DNA from: Sesamum alatum
Taxonomy: Eukaryota > Streptophyta > Magnoliopsida > Lamiales > Pedaliaceae
Assembly: GCA_034509735.1 (NCBI GenBank)
Contig: JACGWO010000012.1
Location: forward strand, 25,139,188 to 25,203,187
Direction: 5' to 3'
Length of the DNA: 64,000 bases
The stretch's first letter is position 1; every line of letters starts with the position of its first letter. The translations under genes and the position numbers were made by a program. This document shows, piece by piece, positions 54,101-63,252 of this stretch. The notes under the pieces were generated by a model. It was not told the DNA's origin and ran no database searches. It saw nothing but the letters and a program-made list of their open reading frames with translations.

Positions 54101-55555
54101 CCTTTTTGGCATTATGTTTGTTCATCTTACCTGGCCAATAATGACTCCGACACTAACACTTGTATGCAATAACATAACACCAAGTCTAACCGTACGATCT
54201 ATGAATATTTGGGCGTCATGTTTATCCCTCTTTAGAATTCAAAATGTAGAAAATGTAACACAGATTCAGCCTATTCCAGATAACCCGGCCTGTTGCAGTT
54301 TCTTAAACTGAATTGTACCACAAAGGACATAATAAAATTGTTCGACTAAAAGAGAATGTTTTCTGGAGCCAGTGTATTGATTTTCTTGACAATGACTACA
54401 GGTACTCAATCAGTTGTGTGATATCATAGTTGAGCCACTTCGTGATCGTGTTGTAACGGGTCTCCTTCAAGCATCCCTGGTTTGTCACTGTCATGCTTGT
54501 TTTAAATTGTCAGAATACTTAAAAGTAGATTGTTATTGTTCTTTAACATCATCTCGTATCATCTAGGATGGCTTAATCCGTGTTATCCTAGATGGAGGTC
54601 CATCACGAATGTTCACTCCAGCTGATGCTAAGCTACTAGAAGAAGACTTAGAGGTTTTAAAGGTATATCGTGAGAGCCAATACTTTATTTTCCGATATCC
54701 ATATTCATCATGTGTCTATTTACTTGTTTGCTTTCATTGTTATCGACTAATAAGAATGATGAGTTACTTGGATTTTCATTATTACTAATGTATGCGTGAT
54801 TATAGGAGTTCTTTATCTCTGGTGGAGACGGACTCCCTCGCGGAGTTGTGGAAAATCAAGTAGCACGTCTTCGGCAGGTGATAAAGTTGCACGGCTATGA
54901 GGTTAGTATTATAATAAGCTCTCAAGTCCATTGGAGATCGGCAACCTATGTAATTAGTTCAAAACTTCAGTTTATATGACATGGGTGTAAATGGTACTTA
55001 TACCTGTATGATATGGCAGTATGCATGTTCTTGAGATACCTCGAGGTTTTGTAACGCTAAACGTTTACATACTGACTAATGATCTCATGCCGCTCATGTG
55101 CCTAGTAATCTACACCGGTCGCGAACTATTAGATCATGATATGATGATGACATAAACTGAAATGCAGACTCCATAAATATAATCCAAGGATACTACTCAC
55201 ATGGGATGTGAACGTTATATGAAAGTATAATGCTGTCGTGGAGTGAAATACTGATATTATCATGTATAATATAAGTCATTCTACTCGAGTTATTCCCATT
55301 TCTTTAGCAGCTGGTCCTTCACAGCGACACTAGAGTCGACTGACACTAACATCCACATTCTTGGTTTGCGATGGACTGCAGACACGAGAACTGATTGAGG
55401 ACTTGAGATCTGCAAGTGAGATGGAAATGCAAGGCGGGAGGAGTAAATTGGGTGCCGATGCAAAAACCCTTATAAGGATTCTGTGTCACAGGAGTGATTC
55501 AGAGGCTTCTCAGTTCCTCAAGAAACAGTACAAAATCCCCAAATCTGCAGCTTAG
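36160..55555 (+). CDS. PATROL1: PATROL1-like protein, UNC-13 homolog (DUF810, Munc13-like)
   Basis: PATROL1 is a plant Munc13-like tethering factor that moves the proton pump AHA1 to the plasma membrane and so affects stomatal opening and growth. Exons: 36160-36167, 36452-36627, 36737-36801, 37044-37383, 37751-37817, 37913-38066, 39219-39386, 39680-39790, 40397-40606, 40902-41003, 44307-44537, 45674-45748, 45885-45965, 46815-47000, 47079-47234, 48361-48453, 49528-49599, 50704-50821, 51457-51635, 52983-53061, 53730-53834, 53916-54022, 54402-54479, 54567-54662, 54806-54901, 55382-55555. They sum exactly to 1,108 aa, the family size. Recognisable segments: [52 protein letters not shown], a basic [20 protein letters not shown] stretch, [35 protein letters not shown] (MHD-like), [20 protein letters not shown] and the C-terminus [11 protein letters not shown]. 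The first coding exon has only 8 nt (M-D-E). Intron 10 is 3.3 kb; introns 6 and 10 contain MITEs. The exon 4 acceptor follows poly-A. No frame defect found. Confidence 0.95.
38438..38926. mobile_element. MITE with internal tandem duplication in PATROL1 intron 6
   Basis: The ends are a near-perfect inverted repeat of at least 20 bp: CCCTATGTTTGGTTTCATTT at the left, and its complement ending CCAAACATAGGG at the right. Inside, a unit of about 100 bp is repeated in tandem: GTGTTGTATATTG(T/G)GAGACAAAA starts near 38594 and again near 38694. No open frame. The TATGTTTGGTTTC ends are of a type seen in small plant DNA transposons. A target duplication is not clear. Confidence 0.8.
41004..44306 (+). 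other. Intron 10 of PATROL1 (3.3 kb)
   Basis: The largest intron of the gene, between GTATTAC at 41004 and TTACAG at 44306. It holds a Stowaway-like MITE near its 3' end. The stretch 41220-42300 is slightly less AT-rich and looks like old inserted sequence, but I could not match it to a family. No coding exon is supported inside. Confidence 0.7.
43891..44115. mobile_element. Stowaway-like MITE in PATROL1 intron 10
   Basis: The left end, ATTCCTCCCATTTCATTTTT, and the complement of the right end, TACTCCCACCCATCCCATTT, are imperfect inverted repeats of the (TA)CTCCCTCCGTCCCA type that marks Stowaway (Tc1/mariner) MITEs. GAGTGTCCCAGAATGAGAC and GGTCAAACTAGACAAATTAA also fit that family. The size of about 225 bp fits. 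It ends about 190 bp before exon 11. Confidence 0.65.
49846..49964. repeat. 30-bp tandem duplication with a nearby inverted copy, PATROL1 intron 17
   Basis: TAATCCAATATTAGCTTCAT starts at 49846 and again at 49876, giving two copies of a 30-bp unit. An inverted copy of its first part (AAGCTAATATTGGATTATGA) lies at about 49945-49964. RNA could form a short stem in this intron. Confidence 0.8.
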
Positions 55556-56405
55556 GCAGCCGAAGAGGTCAGAAATTCTGTTTGTTTTCTCTATGGTTTG
55601 TATCTTTTTGGAGGGTATAGATAGGCTCATATGGTTGTTCAACTCATTGATTATTCTTTGAGATGTGAAGAACGTTGCTGCTGTTTTGTACCTACACAAT
55701 CTATCTGTATTCGAGTTAGAAGTGGTTTGAATTTACAGTACACTTTTGATGAAAGGGTATATTTGTTTTCTTTGAGGCATTTTTACAAACACCCGTTTAA
55801 ATTACGCCTTGTGAGTTCTCTTTCCAAATGTTAATAAATTAAAAGACAAATTTTATAAGTTACGAAAGAAAATTGTTCATTTGTATTATAATATTATATG
55901 AACATATATAGGTTTAATAATTAAGATCACCATCTTTTTCATATATTTTTTCTTAGCTGTAGTTTCATTTTTTCAATGCATGAAAGTGATGTAAATACCC
56001 CATCGTGACATCCCATTATAGTTAGATTGTTAATTTCAGAGGGTATTTATAATTTTTCAAATAATGAGGAGTTAATTATAATTATGAAACCTCAAAAGAA
56101 CTCGGTGTAGTTTACCCTTAGATTTGAGCACTGTCATTTTACCAATTCAAAAACATAGGAAAACATTAATGATTTGCACCAAAATCTTGTTGCTCTTTCT
56201 GTCCGGATCTGATTGCAAATCGACAATTGGCATATCCCACCTCTTGGATCAATTTGCAGACTATTTCTTTGTGCTCTACCCCCTCCTTTGTACATGCTCT
56301 TCTCTCCTTCGCACCACGTCCTAAAGATAACTATTGTTATCTTAGCGCTACCACATCCAACTACGATAATTTTTTTTATAATTTTCTCCATTTTCTAATA
56401 ATTTT

Positions 56406-56847
56406 AGGGGTAAATTACAGTCACCTCTTTCGAGGTTTGATATAATTACAAATACTTTTTCGTTGTTTGAAAAATTACAAATACTCTATCGAGATTTGTA
56501 ATTTTGGGGGTATTTGTAATTTTTAACCCTAGGCTTAAAATTGAACATTTTATCTTTGAATTTTAGTTAAAATTGTAGAAAAATTAGTCGAGGCAAATCG
56601 CATTATTGCTCCACTGTGTAAAAAACAGGAACCTCTTCCTGCATATTGTAGTCTAGAAAAATTTAAAAAAATTTATGAATAATTTAGTTTGCATAAGGGC
56701 AATTTGGTCAGTTCATCCATAAAAATGGACGAAAATAGGTTATTCGTTAGACGGTTACAAACTTTAGAGGGTATCTGTAGTTTTTCAAACAATGAGAGGG
56801 TATTTGTAATTATGCCAAATCTCAATGAGGTAGCAATAATTTACCCT
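56406..56847. mobile_element. Foldback MITE with GGGGTAAATTACA end
   Basis: The left arm begins AGGGGTAAATTACAGTCACC and includes TAATTACAAATACT and TTGTTTGAAAAATTACA. The right arm carries the inverted forms and ends GCAATAATTTACCCT. Arms are about 100 bp; the centre (about 56560-56720) is unpaired. A related, probably truncated copy lies just upstream at 55915-56120 (TTATAATTATGAAACCTC ... GTAGTTTACCCTTAG). Confidence 0.75.
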
Positions 56848-56957
56848 AATTTAGATAAATTCGTTTTGGCTAGAATTGCGCTAAAACATACATAAACTTC
56901 TCAAGACAATCAAATAAGCCTCTAAGATCGTTTAGGCCCATAATCCAAATGATTTAG

Positions 56958-57945
56958 AGGGTGTTTGGCTAAGCTTATAAGTTTCTCAAAATATGTTAGA
57001 AGATGTTTGCGAGCTTATAAGGTTAAAAAAAATTATTTGGCAAAATATTTGTTAAAGAATTTATAAGATCTCAAAATAAGATGTTTTGGATCTTGTAAGC
57101 TCTTAAAAAAAGAGTTAGCATTTCTAACTTTTTTCAAAACATCTTATAAGTTCTATAAGATTAACATGTTATATGACAAAAATACCCTCATTCATCACAC
57201 ACTCACACTCTCTCTCCACATACACACACGCACACTGTACACACACAATACTCTTTCACTCTCTCTCTCTCTCTCTCACACACACACATAGATACTCTTT
57301 GTCTAGGATTTTAAAATTTTTTATTTCTATAATTTTTTTTTGCATTTAAAAAAGAGAAATTGCTTCATTATTAAATAATAAATTATTGTAGCTAAACAAA
57401 AATAAGATTGCTATGATATTATATTTACTAAAAGAATATAAATTCAAGACATTATAAGTTATACAATTAAAAATAATCATTGCAACAAGAGAGAAAATAT
57501 ATATATATATATCTATATTAATATTCGACCATGTATGTACATATATGTTACTTTTATTCAAAATTTAGGTCATAATCCGCCATTTTTTTTAATTTTATAA
57601 AAAAATTATCTAATAATTTTTTATTTGAAGTTAAACTAATGTGTACTATTTATGAAATTATTTTTAAAATATTTAAAAACAAAATATGTCAACAAATATA
57701 ACAGTTTATTTGATTCTAATAGTATCATATCCTTTTTGATCATTTTATCAATAAAGAAACGTTATTATGCAAACACCCTAACATCTTATAAGATGTGAAA
57801 ACATCTTAAGCTTTAACTTCTTATTTTATCCAAACACTTTAGAAACTTATTTTTAAAATAAGATCCAACATCTTATAAGTTTCTAAAAAATCTTATAAGA
57901 CGTAGGAGCTTATAAGATATTTTAAAAAAGCATGGTCAAACACCC
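56958..57945. mobile_element. Large hAT-like MITE
   Basis: The left end reads AGGGTGTTTGGCTAAGCTTA; the right end is GCATGGTCAAACACCCT, its imperfect inverse. CTTATAAG and AACATCTTATAAG motifs are scattered in both orientations in the subterminal regions. The centre holds CA/CT microsatellites (about 57190-57290) and a TA run (57498-57515). There is no transposase frame. It shares ends and internal motifs with the shorter copy at 21621-21923. Confidence 0.75.
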
Positions 57946-58493
57946 TCATATTGTTTCAAGCAATAAACAACAATCAAGAATCTCCATTTTTCCAAAGGGA
58001 ATTGTTATTTTTGTGTATGTACAGTCAAAATTCAATGATATCACATGAACTTGACATTAATGCTTTTCATATATTTCTGCATATGGTTGTCAATTAAGTA
58101 AATGCATGTGTCAGAATTCATGTGCTTGGAGGAAATTTTAGTCTTAAATCATGTTCATGTACCCGAAAAAGGAAAAATTGGGGGTGGCAATTTTAATTTT
58201 GCAAGAATTGATTTTCGTAATTTAATCATATAATTTTAAAAATTGAACAATTTTGGTCTTATCTGGCTGGAAAACTCTAATTTTAAAGATCATATGTTCG
58301 GTACATACATTTTTCTGCAAAAAAGAACCAAAAATGTCGAATTTTAAAAATTACAAGACTAAATATAGAAATTAATTTGTACAGGATCAAAATTATCATT
58401 CCTTAAGTTAAAGGACGAAAATTACAATTTTTCTTAAAAAAAGCAAAAAAATAATAACAATAATTAGGGTCTAGATATTGGACTTCCCACGAC

Positions 58494-58660
58494 GAAGATA
58501 GACATACGATCATCTAATTTTCGGCATTCGTGCCGTGTTATTGGCCTTCTCATGGTGAAGATAGACTTATGATCATCTAATTTTCGGCATTCGTGCCATG
58601 TTATTAGGCCTTCTCATGATGAAGCTAGACTTATGATCATTTAATTTTTGGTTTGTGCAA
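58494..58660. repeat. Three-copy tandem repeat, period 63-64 bp
   Basis: GAAGATAGAC(A/T)TA(C/T)GATCAT starts near 58494, 58557 and 58621. Each copy continues with CTAATTTTCGGCATTCGTGC and (in the first two) a GTTATT-GGCCTTCTCATG phrase. The third copy is shortened and diverged. Too few copies to be a satellite array. Confidence 0.8.
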
Positions 58661-59113
58661 TATGATATGTGGGTCTATATATATATATTTTTTCAATTTA
58701 ATGAGAACAGTTTCTTCATTCTTGTAATAATTACAGAGCAATATCTTCACCTACAGATGAGCATCGAGTCGTGTAGTGCGAGTTTGGGTAGTTTAGGTAG
58801 GGTACCTGAATTTCCGTGTAATTATTTTAGCTACCCGATCTCAACCTGAAGTCTGTTGGGTACCCAATTTTAATTTTTCTTTTAAAAAAGAAAAATCGAA
58901 GCCTTCATTCATTCATTCCAAATTTCCAACGAAACAGAAACTGAGAACAAAAATTCAATTCCACCGTACAAAGACTATCAAAGCCAAGCCCCCAAACACC
59001 AAGAAAACCAAGCTCAATATTCCAAGATGTTGTCCAAAATTCTCCAAATCATCAGTTACTTCCTGTGAATTCTGTTGCATTCAATTTCATCAAATAGAGC
59101 TTCTATAAGCAAA

Positions 59114-59360
59114 AGGGATAAACACAATTTACCCCCTGTGATATAAGAAATGAGCAAAAATCTTCCATGTGAAAAAATAATTAGCAAATTATCCTTTGTG
59201 ATTTTAAAATGAAGCAAATTGGGCCCTGTGTTTTCCCTTGATAGGGGGGGTAATTTGCTTGATTTCTCAAAACACAAGGAGGTAATTTGCTAATTATTTT
59301 TTCACAGGGGATTTTTTGCTCATTTCTTATATCACAGAGAGGTAAATTGCATTTATCCCT
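59114..59360. mobile_element. 247-bp foldback MITE with 8-9 bp target duplication
   Basis: It begins AGGGATAAACACAATTTACC and ends GCATTTATCCCT. The two halves are inverted copies almost to the centre, for example GTGATATAAGAAATGAGCAA at left and its complement at right. TAAGCAAA(A) is directly repeated at both edges (59106-59114 and 59361-59369). No open frame. A small, well-preserved, probably young hairpin element. Confidence 0.88.
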
Positions 59361-60000
59361 TAAGCAAAAACAGATTCTGTCCGAACAGTCTCTGATTTTG
59401 CTAACAAACATGTTTTTTTTTTTTTTTGTTTTTTTTTAAATTTATTAAAATTCTTGTTTTTTGAGATTCTAGATTAAAAAGATTTCAATATACTAAATGC
59501 TAAAATAAGAGAAAATAAATAAAACAATACTAACTTTTCGATTTGGTAACCTTATTTCATCTTGTTTCTATGACAATTTAGGGTTTGTGAGAAAAAAAAA
59601 TTGTTTTTTTGTTGGAGGAGGAAGAAGAAGAAAAGTTCGAGGAAGAAAAAAGAGAGAGTCGAAATAAGAGAAAAGTGAAGAGGAATTCCTAATCAAACAC
59701 TCTTAGTCAAACAATCTTAGTCTATCCTTAAACATATGTTTTTGTTTTTACTTTTTGAAAATTTCGAGTATCCAATCGGATAATTTGAATAGGACTCTCC
59801 TATTCTAATTTTGGCCCAAAATTTAAATTCGAGTTAATTCAAAAATCAACTCCATCTAAAATGATGGTTTAGTATTTGAAACGCCCGACTTGAAACTTGT
59901 CATCTATTTTTTTAACAAAAACTTGAACATGATATAATCGAGTTTTTTCAAAATTTGAACTATTTTAAAAATCACGTAAACAGAGGACTAAATACCGGAA

Positions 60001-60176
60001 TGGCCGGCAGAATTTATGTAGCACTAGTAGCATTATCCACGTTTATTGTTTGGGCCCAGCACGACTTTAGAATGTCTGCACTAGCCGAACAACACGACTT
60101 TAGGTTGTCTACAGTCTTCACTAGCCGAACTTCCACGACTTTAGAATCTGAACGACGAAACCGTTGCGATGAGTAG
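60001..60176 (+). repeat. CACGACTTTAG repeat cluster with a short open frame
   Basis: CACGACTTTAG occurs three times (about 60060, 60093 and 60136) with intervening CACTAGCCGAAC units. A 58-codon frame from 60001 starts with a hydrophobic stretch (MAGRIYVALVALSTFIVWAQ) and contains the repeated peptide phrase QHDFR. I do not recognise it and think it is repeat-derived; expression is unknown. Confidence 0.4.
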
Positions 60177-60202
60177 TTGGATGTTGCATGTAATAAAGTT
60201 TA

Positions 60203-60677
60203 CGGATAATTACACAGTTATTTTTTGAAATTTGGTGTAATTGCACATAAATATTTCATATTTTAGAAAATTATATTTATTTTTGATGTTTGTATTTGTC
60301 CAATAAATAGATTCATTTGTTAGTTATAATTCACGTAATTTGCTGATATTAATAAAAAGATTGGATAGAAATTCATAGTTACCCTATTAACTTACTACTG
60401 ATTTATTGCAAGTCAAACAAATATTTTCTGACTCAATTACCTTTATACATACCTCCTTACATGCATTAGAACGTGGGTAGATGTATAATGGTAGCTAGTT
60501 TGATCTGAAAAAATTTGTTCGATTTTTAACAAGTCGGTAATAAGTTTCAACTGTTTTGATTAATATCAGCAAACGGTGAATTTTTACTAATAGAAGGATC
60601 AATTTGAAGAATGAAAACACATGTCGGGGTACTATATGTAATTTTTAAATTATAAGAATTTGCGTGTAATTACACCA
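60203..60677. mobile_element. Foldback MITE
   Basis: The left end includes TACGGATAATTACACAG and CAATAAATAGATTCATTTGT; the right end includes CATGTCGGGGTACTATATGT and GTGTAATTACACCA. Blocks such as TTTGCTGATATTAAT at left recur inverted at right (ATTAATATCAGCAAA). The arms are more diverged than in the element at 59114, so it looks older. The relic at 27495-27665 has the same left-arm order. Confidence 0.65.
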
Positions 60678-61050
60678 CACGTGTGAACAAAGTTTAGTGT
60701 CCTATTTTTGTGGGTTTTTTTTTTTTTTTTTTCCATCTCCCTGTCGATTTTTCTCCTCCTCATCCTTCTCATCCTCCTCTCTCATTGAATTTTTTCTGCT
60801 TCATCCAACGCCTCAATTATTTTTATAAATTTACTCTCCTATAGTAAATTTAAGAAAATCATGAAAATAAGACACTAAAAATAAAATTTTTATTAACAAT
60901 TAAATTACATTTTAAATTGCTAACTGATATGCTACATGCCTGCAGATATTGGTAAGATCAGAGCCAGATTACACATACCACTTGAAATAAATTAGATCCA
61001 CCCCTCAGGAGATGTAGTTATAATTTTTGCAAAGTAGACTAATATTTATA

Positions 61051-61319
61051 GGGCAAAATGTTTATTTGGTCTCGTAACACTAGGACATTATTTGTTTAGG
61101 TACCACAACTTAAATAGATGGTTGTTTTAGTTTCATAAAATACGTTTTTCAGTTTTTTTGATCCCAAAATGTCATGTCCCACGTGCAAGGCACATGACGT
61201 TTTGGCAGCAAAAAAATTGAAAAATGTATTTTATGGAACTAAAACAGCCACATACCTAAATTGTGATATCAAAATAAATAATTCCCTAATTTTACGAGAC
61301 CAAAAAAATATTTTGCCCG
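61051..61319. mobile_element. 269-bp foldback MITE with 9-bp target duplication
   Basis: It begins GGGCAAAATGTTTATTTGGT and ends with the inverse, ACCAAAAAAATATTTTGCCC plus one G. Inner arms also pair (CATAAAATACGTTTTTCA with TGAAAAATGTATTTTATG; CATGTCCCACGTG near the centre). ATATTTATA is a direct repeat at both edges (61042-61050 and 61320-61328). Confidence 0.85.
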
Positions 61320-61443
61320 ATATTTATACAATTAAACCTACCTTTAACAAAGGTCCATGTAATTCATCAAACTGCATGACAATTATTAAAGAATTCTCAT
61401 GAGCATAGGGTACACTAATATCTTTCACGTTTCCAAGTTTTCC

Positions 61444-61829
61444 GAGAAAATTACAATTTTGATTCCAAAGTACATGGTGGTTTACAATATTAGTCCCACA
61501 CTTTAGGAAAACATTGCAAAGTTAGTCCCTCTATAAAAAAATTACAATTTTGGGACTAACTTTGCAACATTTTGGGACAAACTTTGGGATTGATTTTGCA
61601 ACATTTCGCTAAAATATGAGACTAATTTTGCGACGTTTTTCTAAAGTGTAAGATTAATATTACTATATTGGGACTAACGTTTTTCTAAAGTGTAAAACTA
61701 ATATTACTATGTTGGGACTAACTTTGCAACAATTTCCTTAAATGTAGGACTAATGTTGACTATTTCAAAAAATATGAGACTAATATTGCAAACTACCCTA
61801 CATTTTGAGACAGAAATTGCAATTTTCTC
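61444..61829. mobile_element. Foldback MITE abutting the BAHD TATA box
   Basis: It begins GAGAAAATTACAATTTT and ends AAATTGCAATTTTCTC. The inside is made of many direct and inverted copies of GGGACTAACTTTGCAACA-like and AAAGTGTAAGACTAATATT-like units. AAGTTTTCC (61435-61443) and AAATTTTCC (61830-61838) flank it as a 9-bp duplication with one mismatch. The right flank runs straight into TATAAATA at 61839. Confidence 0.8.
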
Positions 61830-61838
61830 AAATTTTCC

Positions 61839-61846
61839 TATAAATA
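61839..61846 (+). promoter_or_regulatory. TATA box of the BAHD acyltransferase gene
   Basis: TATAAATA lies 90 bp upstream of the proposed start codon (61929). Transcription would start near 61870, so the in-frame ATG at 61866 would not be in the mRNA. This position supports the start at 61929. Confidence 0.7.
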
Positions 61847-61928
61847 CTTTGCAATTTGCACACTCTTGATCTCATCCATACACACAATCAATTACATTAC
61901 CAACACATCAAGAACTAAATCAGTCAAG

Positions 61929-63252
61929 ATGGAGTGCTATGGTAGTGTGCAGGTAATCTCCAAAGAGCTGATCAAGTCATCATCTTCAACTCCCCAACAT
62001 CTTAGAAACCTCAAACTATCACTGCTTGATCAGTTATCACCTCCAGTCTACATTCCGATCATCTTCTTCTACGAAGCCGATGAATTGAGAGGCTTGTCCA
62101 GCAACACTGACCGTGCCCAACTATGTCGAAACTTGAAACAATCCCTCTCAGACACTTTAACTGCGTTTTATCCGCTAGCCGGAAAGATTGATCCAGAAAA
62201 TGTAGCAGTTTGTTGTGATGACACTGGCGTTGAGTTCATTGAAGCTCATGCCAACGCCCACCTCCGCGACGTTGTACAGGAACCGGAGCTAGACCGGTTT
62301 CAGAAGTACCTGCCGGTGGAGCTTCTGGAGGGCATACATAGCGGTGAGGCCGGTACCCTTTTTGATGGTGCAAATCAACTTCTTTGAGTGTGGAGGGGTT
62401 GCCCTTGGAGTTTGCATGTCGCACGTAGTAGCCGACACGTTATCCCTGGTGGAGTTTATGGATGCATGGGCAGCTACCTGCCGGGGAGAGAACCGAAAAT
62501 CTGCTCCAGAATTTGGCGCCATGGCACGCTATTTTCCAGCACAAGACTTGTCTGATTCGAACGTCTCGCCGTCCCTCCTCATGGGGGACGACAAGCTTGT
62601 GACCAAGAGGTTTGTGTTCGATAAGGAAAAATTGGCAGCCCTCAAACAGGCAGCTACTGGATCAGACATTGTGAAGGATCCCACTCGGGTAGAGGTTGTC
62701 TCGGCTTTTATACTGAAATATTTCATAGAGAACAACCTCTTGGATGCCAAGAAAAGCTTACTTGCTGCACATATGGTGAACATAAGGCCAAGAGCAAGCC
62801 CATCTCTTGAGAACGCCTTCGGCAACGGATGCTTCCTTGGTGCAGCAGAATTAGGCCATCCTGATCAGTACTACTCTTTGCCGGCTGTCGCAAAGCTTCA
62901 AGAACTGGTGAGCAAAGTGAGGAGAGCGATAAGAACGATCAACGATGAGTACATAAGAGAAACGGAGAGGGAAGATCGTTATTTGAGTGATCTTGGTAAA
63001 TTATCTGATTTGATGTCGGAAGGGGAAGCAGATGGGTTTGTTTTCAGTAGTTGGTGTGGATTTCCGATGTACGAGGTGGATTTTGGGTGGGGGAGGCCCG
63101 TTTGGGTGTGCACTACTCCGTTGCTAATGAAGCATCTTGTGATTCTGATGAGTACTAGAGATGGGAATGGGATTGAAGCACTGATCAACTTGCTTCCGAA
63201 TCAGCTTCAATCACTTGAAAACCAATTCAAACTCATTGGTACCACAAATTAG
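61929..63252 (+). CDS. BAHD acyltransferase, vinorine synthase-like (one-base frameshift)
   Basis: BAHD enzymes transfer acyl groups from acyl-CoA to hydroxyls or amines of specialised metabolites in the cytosol; this clade includes vinorine synthase and other alcohol acetyltransferases. The substrate cannot be told from sequence. Start: ATG at 61929 (MECYGSVQVISKELIKSSSS), the family N-terminus, downstream of a TATA box. Motifs: FYPLAGK near residue 81; the catalytic HxxxD as SHVVADTLS (His165, Asp169 after discounting the extra base); the structural DFGWG as EVDFGWGRP (Asp384). The length without the extra base is 440 aa, full size, with no intron. The frame breaks in a run of five T at 62359-62363: the first frame ends GEAGTLFDGANQLL-stop, while the second continues LMVQINFFECGG. 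Four T would restore continuity. Apart from this the protein looks healthy. It is either a recent pseudogene or, more likely, a homopolymer error. A foldback MITE borders its promoter. Confidence 0.92.

Larger units (their letters stand above)
55556..61434. other. Intergenic region between PATROL1 and the BAHD gene, transposon-rich
   Basis: No gene is supported in these 5.9 kb. The first few hundred bases are the PATROL1 3' UTR and terminator. The rest is a mosaic of foldback and hAT-like MITEs plus tandem repeats, listed separately. One of these foldback relatives appears truncated (55915-56120). Open frames in this region coincide with repeats and have no family resemblance. Confidence 0.6.

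Noticed and set aside
61866..61928. N-terminal extension of the BAHD protein from the ATG at 61866
   Set aside because: It lies before the predicted transcription start from the TATA box at 61839, and the 21 extra residues are not family-like; the conserved N-terminus starts at 61929.
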